Below, piece after piece: positions 16,831 to 26,233 of a DNA stretch of 64,000 nt. Within the stretch, counting starts at the first letter, position 1. The number at the start of each line of letters is the position of its first letter. The translations under genes were made by a program, and so were the position numbers. Under the pieces are notes generated by a model. That model worked only from the letters and a program-made list of their open reading frames with translations, searched no databases and was not told where the DNA came from. The stretch is from Paraburkholderia diazotrophica (GTDB lineage: Bacteria; Pseudomonadota; Gammaproteobacteria; Burkholderiales; Burkholderiaceae): contig NZ_FNYE01000029.1 of the NCBI RefSeq assembly GCF_900108945.1, positions 1 to 64,000 of the forward strand, in the 5' to 3' direction.

Positions 16831-18063
16831 TCATTCGAGCGCTGAGCCGCGGCGTTCGGGAATAAGAAAGAGCGTCGCGAAGATATCGAGCACGTAGATC
16901 GACGCGAGCGCGACGAGCGCCGCGCCGAACGAAAAGCGCGCAGCGAGCGCGCCGACCGCGACGGGGCCGAAGCCGCCCACCGCCCGGCCGATGTTGAACA
17001 GCACGTTTTGCGCGGTGGCGCGGGCGTCCGTCGGGTATAGCTCGGAAATCAGCGCGCCGTAGCCGCCGATCATCCCGTTCACGAACACGCCCATCAACGC
17101 GCCGCCTATCAGCAGCGCGGCGGGCGTGCTCAGGTGCGCGTAGACGAACACCATCACGACGGCGCCCGCCTGATAGAACAGAAACGCCGGCTTGCGGCCG
17201 AAGCGGTCGGCGGCGTTGCCGAACAGCCAGATGCCGACGGCCATGCCGAGCACCGTGACCGCCGTCCACAGACCGGAGCGCGTCAGCGAGTAGCCGAATG
17301 TATTCGACAGATAGGTCGGCAGCCAGATCATCAGGCCGTAGTAGCCGAAGTTCTGCACCGAGCAGAGAATCGCGACGCCTGCGCTCGCGCGCCTCGTGCG
17401 GCCATCGGCGACGAGCAGTTTCACAGGTGCCTTGCGCATGCCGCGCGCGATTCGCTGGGTGAAAAGCGCCGGCTCCTCGACGCGCCGCCGCACGAAAAAC
17501 GACACCACGGCGGGCAGCAGCCCGAGCGCGAACATGCCGCGCCAGCCGATCAACGGCAGCAGCAGCGGTGTCAGCAACGCCGCGGCGAGCACGCCAAGTT
17601 GCCAGCCAAGCCCGACATACGACGACACACGCGCGCGCTGTGCCGCCGGCCAGGCCTCGGCGACGAGCGTCATGCCGATGCCGAACTCTCCGCCCAGACC
17701 GACGCCCGCGATCGTCCGGTACGCGAGCAGATCGCCGTAGCCCTGCGCGAGCGCGCACAGGCCCGTAAAGATCGCGAAGATCAGGATCGTCCACGTGAGC
17801 ATGCGCACGCGGCCGAAATAGTCACTCAAGACGCCGAAAATCAGACCGCCTGCGACTGCGCCGATCAGCGTCCAGGTGACGAGCGAGCCGGCTTGCGTCG
17901 ACGTAAGCTGCAGATCGGCGGCGATCACGGGCAGCATGAAGCCGAGGATCAGCAGGTCGAAGCCATCCATCGCGTAGCCGAGCACCGACGCGATCAGCGC
18001 CCGCACGGCATAACCGGGGCGTGTATCTTGCGTGACGACATTCGGCGAAGAGGCGACGTTCAT
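16831..18063 (-). CDS. MFS transporter, aromatic-acid/sugar-type (AAHS-like)
   Basis: 410 residues from the ATG at 18063, which has AAGGA about ten bases upstream. About twelve membrane segments. The first helix contains YAMDGFDLLILGF, the DG(F/Y)D motif of aromatic acid:H+ symporters, and the loop 2-3 signature reads GVLSDYFGRVRML; the loop 8-9 repeat is GNAADRFGRKPAF. It is a cytoplasmic-membrane proton symporter, possibly for an aromatic or small organic acid. Substrate is not decidable. An upstream in-frame extension to 18204 lacks support. Confidence 0.85.
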   Translation of the reverse strand: MNVASSPNVVTQDTRPGYAVRALIASVLGYAMDGFDLLILGFMLPVIAADLQLTSTQAGSLVTWTLIGAVAGGLIFGVLSDYFGRVRMLTWTILIFAIFTGLCALAQGYGDLLAYRTIAGVGLGGEFGIGMTLVAEAWPAAQRARVSSYVGLGWQLGVLAAALLTPLLLPLIGWRGMFALGLLPAVVSFFVRRRVEEPALFTQRIARGMRKAPVKLLVADGRTRRASAGVAILCSVQNFGYYGLMIWLPTYLSNTFGYSLTRSGLWTAVTVLGMAVGIWLFGNAADRFGRKPAFLFYQAGAVVMVFVYAHLSTPAALLIGGALMGVFVNGMIGGYGALISELYPTDARATAQNVLFNIGRAVGGFGPVAVGALAARFSFGAALVALASIYVLDIFATLFLIPERRGSALE

Positions 18064-18435
18064 GTGCGGCGGTCCTTGCGGGCGTAGCTGGGTGCAAACG
18101 GCAGATGGAGCCGTTGGCCGCGCGGCCATCGCTGAAACTTGCGGTGGAAATGTCGCGTGAGTGTAAAGGCCATGATCTGCCGTCACAACCTGGCCAAAAA
18201 GCATAGGCGAAGCGCCCGGATAGCCAGTGCGACGGCGGCTCGCGCGTCCGGGCGCCCTGGGAGAAGTCCGAATCGGGTAAAATAACCGGCTACGCGCGCA
18301 GTGATCCCGTCAGTTTTTCAACTGTTCGGCGTGTTTCGCCCAACTGGGCGCCAGGTGCCACATCTGGTCACGCCACGCTTGCTGCGCCATCGGGCCGCGC
18401 GCCCGCCTCCCAGCTCACCACCCAAGGATTCGCCC
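18064..18435. other. Divergent promoter region and pyrE leader
   Basis: 372 bases between the divergent MFS and pyrE starts. A possible pyrE -10 (TAAAAT, 18278-18283) would give a leader of roughly 145 bases. The leader has a small GCCCAACTGGGC hairpin near 18343-18354 but no T-tract, so no attenuator can be claimed. No gene seen. Confidence 0.45.
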
Positions 18436-19122
18436 ATGACAGGCTTCGATCGCCAGACGATCTCCGACACGACCGCAAAAATGCTGCTGGAAGTCCAGGC
18501 AGTGCATTTCAACGCGGAAAAACCGTACATCTTCACTTCTGGCTGGGCGAGCCCGGTGTACATCGACTGCCGCAAGCTGATCTCGTATCCGCGCGTGCGC
18601 CGCGGCCTGATGGAGATGGCGGAAGCGACGATCTTGCGCGACGTCGGTTATGAGCAGATCGACGCCGTCGCCGGCGGCGAAACGGCGGGCATTCCGTTCG
18701 CCGCATGGCTGTCGGACCGCCTGATGGTGCCGATGCAGTACGTGCGCAAGAAGCCGAAGGGTTTCGGCCGTAACGCACAGATCGAAGGTCTGCTGACGGA
18801 AGGTCAGCGCGTGCTGCTGGTGGAAGACCTGACCACCGACAGCCGCAGCAAGATCAACTTCATCAACGCGCTGCGCACGGCGGGCGCGCAGGTGAACCAC
18901 TGCTTCGTGCTGTTCCACTACAACATCTTCAAGGAAAGCGTGTCCGTGCTGAAGGACATCGACGTCGATCTGCACGCGCTCGCCACGTGGTGGGACGTGC
19001 TGCGCGTCGCGAAAGAAAAGGGCTACTTCGATACGAAGACGCTCGACGAAGTCGAGAAATTCCTGCACGCGCCCGCCGAGTGGTCGGCAGCACACGGCGG
19101 TGCGACGGCTGCTCCGCAGTAA
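18436..19122 (+). CDS. pyrE: Orotate phosphoribosyltransferase
   Basis: 228 residues from the ATG at 18436, preceded by AAGGA seven bases upstream. It joins orotate to PRPP to make OMP in pyrimidine synthesis. The PRPP-binding loop is VLLVEDLTTDSRSK (about 131-144), and FTSGWASPVYIDCRKLIS near 34-51 binds orotate. The longer in-frame reading from 18301 is not supported by a ribosome-binding site. Single gene, with a strong terminator 60 bp downstream. Confidence 0.96.
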   Translation: MTGFDRQTISDTTAKMLLEVQAVHFNAEKPYIFTSGWASPVYIDCRKLISYPRVRRGLMEMAEATILRDVGYEQIDAVAGGETAGIPFAAWLSDRLMVPMQYVRKKPKGFGRNAQIEGLLTEGQRVLLVEDLTTDSRSKINFINALRTAGAQVNHCFVLFHYNIFKESVSVLKDIDVDLHALATWWDVLRVAKEKGYFDTKTLDEVEKFLHAPAEWSAAHGGATAAPQ

Positions 19123-19184
19123 TTGTCCGCATCATGCGCCGGGCCGATATCGTGAGGGCCCGCGCGCGACCGGCGATGCCAACA

Positions 19185-19219
19185 AAAAGGCCGCCTGTCC
19201 GCAAGACAGGCGGCCTTTT
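19185..19219. terminator. Terminator between pyrE and the convergent response regulator
   Basis: A perfect 15-bp stem AAAAGGCCGCCTGTC / GACAGGCGGCCTTTT with a five-base loop. The symmetric A/T flanks make it bidirectional. Confidence 0.92.
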
Positions 19220-19284
19220 CCTTTGGCAAGCCAAGATTCGCGTCGACCGGATTCAGAAGCGCTCCCACGCCTCTGACGACACGC

Positions 19285-19992
19285 CTAAGACTGTTGCGGC
19301 GCAGCACCTCCGTCGTCGGCCTCGCCCGGCGCATACGACGACAGATTCATCAAGCCGTTGCTCTGCGCATACTGAAATAGTTCGGAATCCCGCTCGAGAC
19401 CGAGCTTACGCATCGCCGTGTTCTTTTGAGTACTGATCGTCTTAATGCTGCGATTCAGTTGCTCGGAAATTTCCTTGATGGTCATGCCCGAAACGAAGAG
19501 CCGCACTACTTCGAGCTCGCGCTTCGACAGGATCACTTCATCGCTCTTGCCACCCGCGTTCATGCGCAGCGTGTCGAGCGACGCCTTCACCGACGGACTC
19601 ATGTATTCGAGATGCCGGCTGACGTGCTGCACCGCCAGCCCGATATGGCTCAGATCGTCCGACTTGTTCACCACGGAAGTCACGCCAAGCTCATTTAGCC
19701 GCTTAAGCAACGCGGCGTTTTCGAGCATCGTCAGGACCACAATAGGCAGGTCCGGAAAATTCCGACGCAAGTAACCGATCAATGGAAGACCATCGCCGTA
19801 ATGCCCGCCGGGCATGGCAAGATCGGTGACCAGCACGTCGCAGGGCGTCGTTTGTAACAACTTCACTAGCTCGGTGGATTGCTTCGCGCGCGCGACCACG
19901 CGGATACCCTGGAACTTGAGCAACGCCTGCTCGGCACCAAAGAGAATGACCGGATGGTCGTCCGCAACCACGACCCTGATGGGATCTTGCAT
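19285..19992 (-). CDS. RcsB-like response regulator (receiver plus LuxR HTH)
   Basis: 235 residues from the ATG at 19992, with AGGGAGG just upstream. The receiver domain (1-125) has the acidic pair Asp11/Asp12, phospho-acceptor Asp57 in VTDLAMPGGHYGDG, and Lys in VVNKSDD. The C-terminal LuxR-type HTH (about 155-215) reads LSKRELEVVRLFVSGMTIKE followed by NRSIKTISTQK. The MPGxxYGDG and NRSIKTIS segments are close to enterobacterial RcsB. No sensor kinase or phosphotransfer gene is adjacent, so it is an orphan here. Its ligand pathway and targets are unknown. Confidence 0.9.
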   Translation of the reverse strand: MQDPIRVVVADDHPVILFGAEQALLKFQGIRVVARAKQSTELVKLLQTTPCDVLVTDLAMPGGHYGDGLPLIGYLRRNFPDLPIVVLTMLENAALLKRLNELGVTSVVNKSDDLSHIGLAVQHVSRHLEYMSPSVKASLDTLRMNAGGKSDEVILSKRELEVVRLFVSGMTIKEISEQLNRSIKTISTQKNTAMRKLGLERDSELFQYAQSNGLMNLSSYAPGEADDGGAAPQQS

Positions 19993-20199
19993 GGCCCTCC
20001 CTTGTTCTGACAATCCACGCTGCGAAACTTCAGTCATGAAACTGTTTCTTAGTTCTAAATTTCTAGGACTTGTCTGCTTGCATGTACTGCAGACGATTGC
20101 AGCGACTATAGCCGATTTCAGGCCATACTGGCCGCTTACCAAGCATGAATGCTTTTATAAGATGTAATGTTAGACTCGATTTGTCGCTTGGGTATAAAA

Positions 20200-20227
20200 A
20201 AGGACAATAATCCTTCGTAAGGACAAT
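20200..20227. repeat. Direct repeat AAGGACAAT upstream of the Raf-kinase-inhibitor-like gene
   Basis: Copies at 20200-20208 and 20219-20227 are 19 bp apart in an AT-rich promoter-like stretch between the divergent response regulator and the next gene. A TCCTT at 20211-20215 makes an inverted repeat with the first copy. Could be a binding site; no direct evidence. Confidence 0.4.
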
Positions 20228-20257
20228 TCTTTACGAGCCTGACAGGAGATTCGGCAC

Positions 20258-20875
20258 ATGCGCTTGCGTTGCCCGGTCGTTACGCCTGCTTCGTCCCGTT
20301 CGCTCTTGCCGTTTCTGTCTTTCGCGCCATCGCGGGTCACGTCCACCATCGCGTTCGCGTGCGCGGTTCACGCATCCGCGGTCTTCGCCGACAATGCGTT
20401 CACCGTCACAAGCACCAGTTTTCGCGCCGGCGGCATGGTCAACAACGCGCAGGTATTCGATCGCGAGGACTGCAAGGGCGACAATCATTCGCCCCAACTC
20501 AGCTGGCATAACCCGCCCGACGGCACGCGCAGCTTTGCGATCACGATGTTCGATCCCGATGCGCCTGGACGCGGCTGGTGGCATTGGGCCGTCGTCGGCA
20601 TTCCGGCGAATGTCGACCGGCTGCCGGAAAATGCCAGCGGGTCTGGCTTTCTTAAGAAACTCGGCGCCGTCGAAGCGCGCAACGACTTCGACATCGACGG
20701 CTACGGCGGCCCTTGCCCGCCGCCCGGCAAGCCGCATCGCTACGTCATCACCGTCTATGCGCTGAGTGCGCCCAATCTCAGGCTCGCGCAGGGACGCCCT
20801 TCGGTGATGTTCGACCACGAGATCAGCACCGCGACGCTCGGCTACGCCCGCATGACCGTCATGTACGGCCGCTAG
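20258..20875 (+). CDS. Exported YbhB/YbcL-family (Raf kinase inhibitor-like) protein
   Basis: 205 residues. An N-terminal export signal (hydrophobic about 28-44, ending VFADN) places it in the periplasm. The PEBP-like fold is supported by SPQLSWHNPPDGTRSFAITM, then DPDAPGRGWWHWAVVGIP (the DPDAP box) and GPCPPPGKPHRYVITVYAL. Family members bind small anions or lipids; a bacterial role is not established. GACAGGAG lies before the ATG. It seems to be a single gene, divergent from the RcsB-like regulator. Confidence 0.88.
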   Translation: MRLRCPVVTPASSRSLLPFLSFAPSRVTSTIAFACAVHASAVFADNAFTVTSTSFRAGGMVNNAQVFDREDCKGDNHSPQLSWHNPPDGTRSFAITMFDPDAPGRGWWHWAVVGIPANVDRLPENASGSGFLKKLGAVEARNDFDIDGYGGPCPPPGKPHRYVITVYALSAPNLRLAQGRPSVMFDHEISTATLGYARMTVMYGR

Positions 20876-21013
20876 CCTTTTCCAAGGCGGTCTCAAAAGC
20901 GATCAGGTGACGCCGTGTTTTCTCATGGCGTCTAAACAGCTTGCTCGTAATGACAGAATAGGCCTGCAGCGTTCTGCCCTTGCCAGTCATTTCTTGAAAC
21001 GATGGAGTTGTCC

Positions 21014-21589
21014 ATGTCGAAGATCATCATCGTGTATCACAGCGGCTACGGCCACACGAAGAAGCTGGCGGAAGCAGTTCTCGCCGGCACGCTCGACGGC
21101 GGAGCCGACGCAAGACTGATCGCCGTCGGCGAGCTCGACGACGCGGGCTGGGCCGCACTGGACACAGCCGATGCGATTATCTTCGGCGCGCCCACGTACA
21201 TGGGCGGTCCGTCCGCCGACTTCAAGAAATTCGCCGACGCCAGTTCCAAGCCGTGGTTCAGCCAGAAGTGGAAGGACAAGATTGCCGCCGGCTTCACGAA
21301 TTCGGCGACGATGAACGGCGACAAGTTCTCGACGATCCAGTATTTCGTCACGCTGGCGATGCAGCACAGCATGATCTGGGCGGGCACGGGCATGATGCCG
21401 TCCAACACGAAAGCGGCGACGCGCAATGATCTGAACTACGTCGGCGGCTTCACCGGGCTGCTGTCGCAGTCACCCGCCGACGCCACGCCCGAAGAAGCGC
21501 CGCTGCCCGGCGACATCGAAACGGCGAAAGTATTCGGCGCCCGCATTGCGGCCGTGACGGCGCGCTGGAAGGCGGGACAGCCGGCATAG
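21014..21589 (+). CDS. WrbA-like flavodoxin-family NAD(P)H oxidoreductase
   Basis: 191 residues from the ATG at 21014 (GGAG six bases upstream). The flavodoxin-type FMN-binding start KIIIVYHSGYGHTKKLAEAV and the segment IIFGAPTYMGGPSADFKKF (about 58-76) are typical of WrbA/NAD(P)H:quinone oxidoreductases and related flavoproteins. It is a cytoplasmic two-electron quinone or dye reductase by family. An in-frame start four codons earlier (21002) is possible but lacks a better ribosome-binding site. Confidence 0.87.
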   Translation: MSKIIIVYHSGYGHTKKLAEAVLAGTLDGGADARLIAVGELDDAGWAALDTADAIIFGAPTYMGGPSADFKKFADASSKPWFSQKWKDKIAAGFTNSATMNGDKFSTIQYFVTLAMQHSMIWAGTGMMPSNTKAATRNDLNYVGGFTGLLSQSPADATPEEAPLPGDIETAKVFGARIAAVTARWKAGQPA

Positions 21590-21780
21590 GCGGGCGCCGC
21601 GCATGCTGATGCGTCCTGATCGCGTCCCGGCAGCACGGTCTGTCATGCCGCCGTCACTGTTGCGGCGCAACGTGTTTTTCGCCGAATCTGCAGACGCGCC
21701 GCACACGCGCCGCCAAGCAGCCTTAAAATGGCGTTCCGGCGCAGTGAGCGCCCCGTTTTCCGTAAGCCAGCGAGATCGAG

Positions 21781-22728
21781 ATGAGCACGAAAGTTTTTGT
21801 CGACGGACAGGAAGGCACGACCGGCCTGAAAATCTTCGAATACCTGTCGCAGCGCGCAGACGTTGAAATCCTCCGCATCGAAGAAGCGAAGCGCAAGGAC
21901 ATCGACGAGCGCCGTCGCCTCATCAATGCGTCCGACGTCACGTTCCTGTGCCTGCCGGACGTCGCGTCGCGCGAATCGGCGTCGCTCGTCGAGAACGGCC
22001 GCACCGTGCTCATCGACGCGAGCACGGCGTTCCGCACTCATGCCGACTGGGCGTACGGTCTTCCCGAACTGGCCCGCGCGCAACGCGAGCGTCTGCGCAC
22101 GGCCAGGCGCATCGCAGTGCCCGGCTGCCACGCATCGGCGTTCGTGCTTGCGATGCGTCCGCTCGTCGAGGCGGGCGTGGTGTCGGCGGATTTCGCGGCG
22201 CACAGCTATTCGATCACCGGCTACAGCGGCGGCGGCAAGAAAATGATTGCGGACTACGAAGCGGGCGGCAACGCGAAGCTCGACAGCCCGCGCCCGTACG
22301 CGCTCGGCCTCACGCACAAGCACCTGCCGGAAATGGCAGCGCACACGGGCCTGAAGCATCCGCCCGTCTTCACGCCGATCGTCGGCAACTTCTTCAAGGG
22401 CCTCGCCGTGACGACGTATTTCACGCCGAGCCAGCTTGCGAAGCCGGCCACGCCGCAAGGAGTGCAGGCGCTCTTCGCGGAGTACTACAGCGGCGAGCAG
22501 TTCGTGCGCGTCGCGCCCTTCAATGCGGACGACAATCTCGACAGCGGCTTCTTCGACGTCCAGGCGAACAACGACACGAATCGCGTCGACCTGTTCGTGT
22601 TCGGCAGCGAGGAGCGCTTCGTCACCGTCGCGCGACTCGACAATCTGGGCAAGGGCGCGTCGGGTGCGGCGATCCAGTGCATGAATCTCGCGATCGGCGC
22701 CGATGAAGCGACGGGATTGAAACGCTAA
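21781..22728 (+). CDS. argC: N-acetyl-gamma-glutamyl-phosphate reductase (short, class 2)
   Basis: 315 residues, the length of the class-2 ArgC. It reduces N-acetylglutamyl phosphate to the semialdehyde with NADPH in arginine synthesis. Visible: VFVDGQEGTTGLKIFEYL at the N-terminus (nucleotide binding), the catalytic Cys in VPGCHASAFVLAMRPL near residue 117, and the His in KHLPEM. It is not linked to other arg genes in the window. A hairpin terminator follows about 40 bp downstream. Confidence 0.95.
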   Translation: MSTKVFVDGQEGTTGLKIFEYLSQRADVEILRIEEAKRKDIDERRRLINASDVTFLCLPDVASRESASLVENGRTVLIDASTAFRTHADWAYGLPELARAQRERLRTARRIAVPGCHASAFVLAMRPLVEAGVVSADFAAHSYSITGYSGGGKKMIADYEAGGNAKLDSPRPYALGLTHKHLPEMAAHTGLKHPPVFTPIVGNFFKGLAVTTYFTPSQLAKPATPQGVQALFAEYYSGEQFVRVAPFNADDNLDSGFFDVQANNDTNRVDLFVFGSEERFVTVARLDNLGKGASGAAIQCMNLAIGADEATGLKR

Positions 22729-22768
22729 CCGATCGCTCGCGGACGGCACTACCGTCCCCAAGCATCAC

Positions 22769-22799
22769 AAAGCCGGCATTCAAACGCCGGCTTTTTCTT
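22769..22799 (+). terminator. Terminator after argC
   Basis: AAAGCCGGC (22769-22777) pairs with GCCGGCTTT (22786-22794), followed by TTCTTTT. Confidence 0.85.
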
Positions 22800-23263
22800 T
22801 TACGATCGCCGATTCGCGATTTAAAACGGTTAATTAAACGCGGCGTAATTCCTTTCATTTTTCCCACTATTACCAGCACTCCTGAAATCCGGCACTTACT
22901 GCTCCCCTCCCTTCTCTATTACGCATCTATTACCGCATAGGGAAATTCCGGATTTTTTGCGAACGAACGTTCGAAGATGATGGAGCCATTTTGCCCTCTC
23001 GCCCGCCAGTAAAGGCGGAGCGACAACAGGCAGAAATCCGCCCACCGTCGAAAGAATGCGTTTTTGTTTTAAAACGCGTGCCTCGAAGCGCCATACGACT
23101 CTCCGCGAAAAATGCGCTGTTTGAATCGGACTTTTTAGACGATTCGTTCAATTGACAGCCTTAAATCCCGCAGCGAAATTAGCTCGCAAATTAGATCAGC
23201 AGGCAAACATGGATCGGAGTAACGCGCTAAAGCCGCAACTCTGGCCAACAGGGAGACAACAGC
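22800..23263. other. AT-rich gene-free region upstream of the DUF2957 genes
   Basis: About 460 bases that are clearly more AT-rich than the window average. No ORF with believable composition or ribosome-binding site is present. It holds the promoter of the following lipoprotein operon in principle; two AAATTAG words near 23176 and 23188 are the only local repeat I can see. Confidence 0.5.
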
Positions 23264-24673
23264 ATGTACGCCATTTCAAGAGGGCTGGCATGTGCCATTG
23301 CCAGCGCGCCTTTTTTGCTCGCCTGTGGCGGAGGGAAAGCGGATAACCCCGGCTCGATCCAGACGAGTCAGTGCTCGGGATCGAGCTGCGGCGTGCAAGG
23401 GCCGCCCACATCGATGGCCAGCGCAAGCGCGCTCTGCCCGGCCGATGCCGACATCGGCAAGAGCACCTACCTGGGTGGAGCCGGCAGCGGCGAAGTCGTT
23501 TCGCTGCACATCGACGCCGTGAAGATGACGTACACGCTGACGTTTCTGGAATCGCCGGTTCCCGTGTCGACGGGACAGGTCGACGAGACGCGCGCGGGCA
23601 CGACCGTCACGGGCGCCGTCATGCATCCGCCCGCAGGCATGCTGCCCAACGCCGAGCAGACGCGCTGCGCGTTTATGTTGACGCTGGCCACGGGCACCGC
23701 GCCGTCGACGGGCTCGACGTACACCACATCGTTTTCATCGGCGAACCCGCCGATTGTGTTCGTCGGCAAAGGCGTCGCGGGCGGCGGCATTCCCGGCGCG
23801 GACGTGTCGTACGCCGGCAAGAACATCCTGACCTACCAGAACGTCGGCGCCGTGCCGAGCCGGCACTTCGACTTCTATCCGTTCCTCGGCTTCGCGAGCA
23901 CGACGACGGATTTCTCGAAGCTCGCCGGCACCTACAACGGCCTGCTGTATCACATCGAGCCATCGGCGAACTACGCGGCGGCCGCAACCAGCACGTCCGA
24001 AACGTTCGACGCAAACGGCGCGTGCTCGTCCACAACGAATCCCGCACCCACCGCAGGCAACACGAGCTCGACGGGATGCCTGTCGACGGGCGACCCGCTG
24101 ACGCTCAATGCCAACGGCTATTTCGACAGCAACAACGCGCCGCGCATCGAAAACCAGTTCAGCTTGCCGCTGCTCGGCCAGAAGGGCACATCGAAGGCTC
24201 ATATGATCCTCGGCCAGTTGAACGGCGCCACCGTCCCGATTGTCGTGCGCACGGGCTATGTGTTCACCGGCACGGGCGCCATTCCGCTGGACGCGCAGGT
24301 CGACGACGAATCCGGCATCGCGATGCTCGCGAGCGCGACGCCGCTCGCGTCGGGCGGCTTCGACGGCGGCTATGTCGGCGCGGACTCGAACTTCAGGTAC
24401 ACCGCGTCGCTGATCCAGGGCGGCCTCGGTACCTTCATCAATCCGACCACGCAAGCAGCCGAAAGCGGCTTCGCGCTGAAGTACGGCGTCGGCAATCCCG
24501 GCATCGTGAACGTTGCCGACACGCAGGGCAAAGCGGGCCTTGCCATCGCCGCGGGCGGACTCTACGCGATCTTCATCGAAGGCACGGAAAACGGCGGCAT
24601 CGCGCCGACTTCCGCCAACGCCGACACGGCCAGTTCGCCGTACTTCAGCGTCGGCGCGCAGATCAGCAAGTGA
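23264..24673 (+). CDS. DUF2957-family lipoprotein, first paralogue
   Basis: 469 residues. A lipoprotein signal ends in FLLAC, with lipidation expected on Cys21 followed by Gly-Gly-Gly, which lacks the Asp+2 inner-membrane retention signal, so outer-membrane anchoring is likely. The body is rich in Gly, Ser, Thr and Ala. It shares an ordered set of motifs with the next gene: TYTLTFLESPVPVSTG, then FVGKGVAGGGIPGADVSY, FDFYPFLGFAS and LAGTYNGLLYHIEPSANYA. DUF2957 has no known function and is mostly seen in Burkholderiaceae. AGGGAGAC lies ahead of the ATG. It begins a three-gene set with the second DUF2957 gene and an OmpW-like porin. Confidence 0.85.
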   Translation: MYAISRGLACAIASAPFLLACGGGKADNPGSIQTSQCSGSSCGVQGPPTSMASASALCPADADIGKSTYLGGAGSGEVVSLHIDAVKMTYTLTFLESPVPVSTGQVDETRAGTTVTGAVMHPPAGMLPNAEQTRCAFMLTLATGTAPSTGSTYTTSFSSANPPIVFVGKGVAGGGIPGADVSYAGKNILTYQNVGAVPSRHFDFYPFLGFASTTTDFSKLAGTYNGLLYHIEPSANYAAAATSTSETFDANGACSSTTNPAPTAGNTSSTGCLSTGDPLTLNANGYFDSNNAPRIENQFSLPLLGQKGTSKAHMILGQLNGATVPIVVRTGYVFTGTGAIPLDAQVDDESGIAMLASATPLASGGFDGGYVGADSNFRYTASLIQGGLGTFINPTTQAAESGFALKYGVGNPGIVNVADTQGKAGLAIAAGGLYAIFIEGTENGGIAPTSANADTASSPYFSVGAQISK

Positions 24674-24831
24674 AGCAAATGAGCGACGCGGCGACACGAC
24701 CACAAAAGGCAACCCGACAACAACATGTGCAGCAAGACACAACGACCGCAGCACGGCAGCACCGCTAGATCACAAGACCGAAAGGCGGCTGGACCGGGAG
24801 CCGGCTGCCAACAACAAGACAGGGAGGCACA

Positions 24832-26079
24832 ATGAACTGGAAGATTCTTTCGGCGCTCGCTTTTGCAGCGCCGTTGCTCGCGGCTTGCGGCGGTTCGGGC
24901 AGCGAAGGGCCGCCGCCGACGGAAGCCCGCCTCTGCCCTTCGTCACTCGACTACGACACGACCTTCACGGGCGGCGGCGGCGACGGCGAACTCGTCAAGC
25001 TGCAACTCGACACGACAAAGATGACGTGGCAAGTCACCTACGTCGAATCGCCGATACCTGCGACGAAGGGAACGGTCGCGCCCACCCGCAAGGGACAATC
25101 GGCCTCCGGCACGCTCACCCAGGAAACGCAGCTGCCCACCAACAAGCTCAACCAGTGCGCGTTGCGCCTGAACGGCGCGAGTCTCGATCCGAACCGTCCG
25201 GCGCGCATCTTCGTCGGCGAAGGCGTGGTGGGCGGCACGATTCCGGGTGCCGAGATCCAGTTCGACGGGATTTTCGGCCAGGGCAAGGTGCCGGATACGA
25301 CATTCCCGTATTACCCGTTCATCGGCTTCTCGTCGATCGAGACGAATCTTGCCAACATCGCGGGCACGTACAACCAGCTCGGCTATCACCAGATTCCGTC
25401 GCAAAACTTCGCGCCGACCGTCGTCGATACCAAGATCACGATCAACGCCGACGGCACCTGGACCGAGTGCGACAACGCAGGCGTCAACGCCGGCAAGTGC
25501 CAGCAGCCGGGCGCGAACTGGGCGCAGTCGTCCGATGGCAGCGGCGCGTTCGAAACCGACAACTTCCAGGGCCAGGGCAAACCGACGCTCGCGGCATCGC
25601 CCGTCGCCAAGGGCTTCATGATCGTTGGCAAGCTGCGCAACCAGAACGTGCCGATCCTGATCCGCACGGGCGTCGCGAATTCGTCGCTGACGCCGAATCC
25701 GCAGAACGGCCTGAGCGGTCCCGTCGCCGACGACGAATCGGGTATCTCGATCCTCTCGCCTCAGACGAGCATCGCCGTCAACTCGCAGAACGGCGAGTAC
25801 ATCGGCGTCGACAGTGAGTTCGACTACCGGACGAATGCGCTCGTCGGCACGCAGGCGACGCTGCTCGATCCGTTCAACCCGTCGCAAGCCTCGTTGACCA
25901 AGGCGCTGAACCTCGACTTCACGCAGACGGTTCCCGGCGTCGTCACGTCGACCTACGCGAGCGCGGCCGCAGGCAGCGCGCCGACCGGCAAGTTCATCTT
26001 CACGGGGGGCGTGTTCGGCTTCCTGGACTTGTCGAACGCGTCGTCGCCGTACTTCACGATCGGCGCCTTCGTCCAATGA
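24832..26079 (+). CDS. DUF2957-family lipoprotein, second paralogue
   Basis: 415 residues. The lipobox is LLAAC with Cys19, again followed by Gly-Gly. It repeats the motif order of its upstream neighbour: WQVTYVESPIPATKG, FVGEGVVGGTIPGAEIQF, FPYYPFIGFSSIET and IAGTYNQLGYHQIPSQNFA, and both end in ASSPYF plus a short tail, so the pair arose by tandem duplication. It starts 158 bp after the first paralogue with GGGAGG upstream of the ATG. No enzyme motif is visible; a surface or periplasm-facing binding role is only a guess. Confidence 0.85.
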   Translation: MNWKILSALAFAAPLLAACGGSGSEGPPPTEARLCPSSLDYDTTFTGGGGDGELVKLQLDTTKMTWQVTYVESPIPATKGTVAPTRKGQSASGTLTQETQLPTNKLNQCALRLNGASLDPNRPARIFVGEGVVGGTIPGAEIQFDGIFGQGKVPDTTFPYYPFIGFSSIETNLANIAGTYNQLGYHQIPSQNFAPTVVDTKITINADGTWTECDNAGVNAGKCQQPGANWAQSSDGSGAFETDNFQGQGKPTLAASPVAKGFMIVGKLRNQNVPILIRTGVANSSLTPNPQNGLSGPVADDESGISILSPQTSIAVNSQNGEYIGVDSEFDYRTNALVGTQATLLDPFNPSQASLTKALNLDFTQTVPGVVTSTYASAAAGSAPTGKFIFTGGVFGFLDLSNASSPYFTIGAFVQ

Positions 26080-26233
26080 TGGGCGCGCGCCGCGCGCCAT
26101 AAAACGCAACGAGGCGACCGCCCCTCGGCGCGTCTCTCTGCCCGCGCGGCAGAGCGGACGGCCGGGGCGCGGAGCAGACGGCGCCGACAACGCCGTCGCC
26201 CGCGCGGCAGGCCGCCCGCTCAGGAGGAAGACA

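Noticed and set aside
22930..23151. 73-codon open frame on the minus strand upstream of the DUF2957 genes
   Set aside because: No ribosome-binding site, Ser/Lys/Arg-rich composition and no recognisable feature; treated as non-coding.
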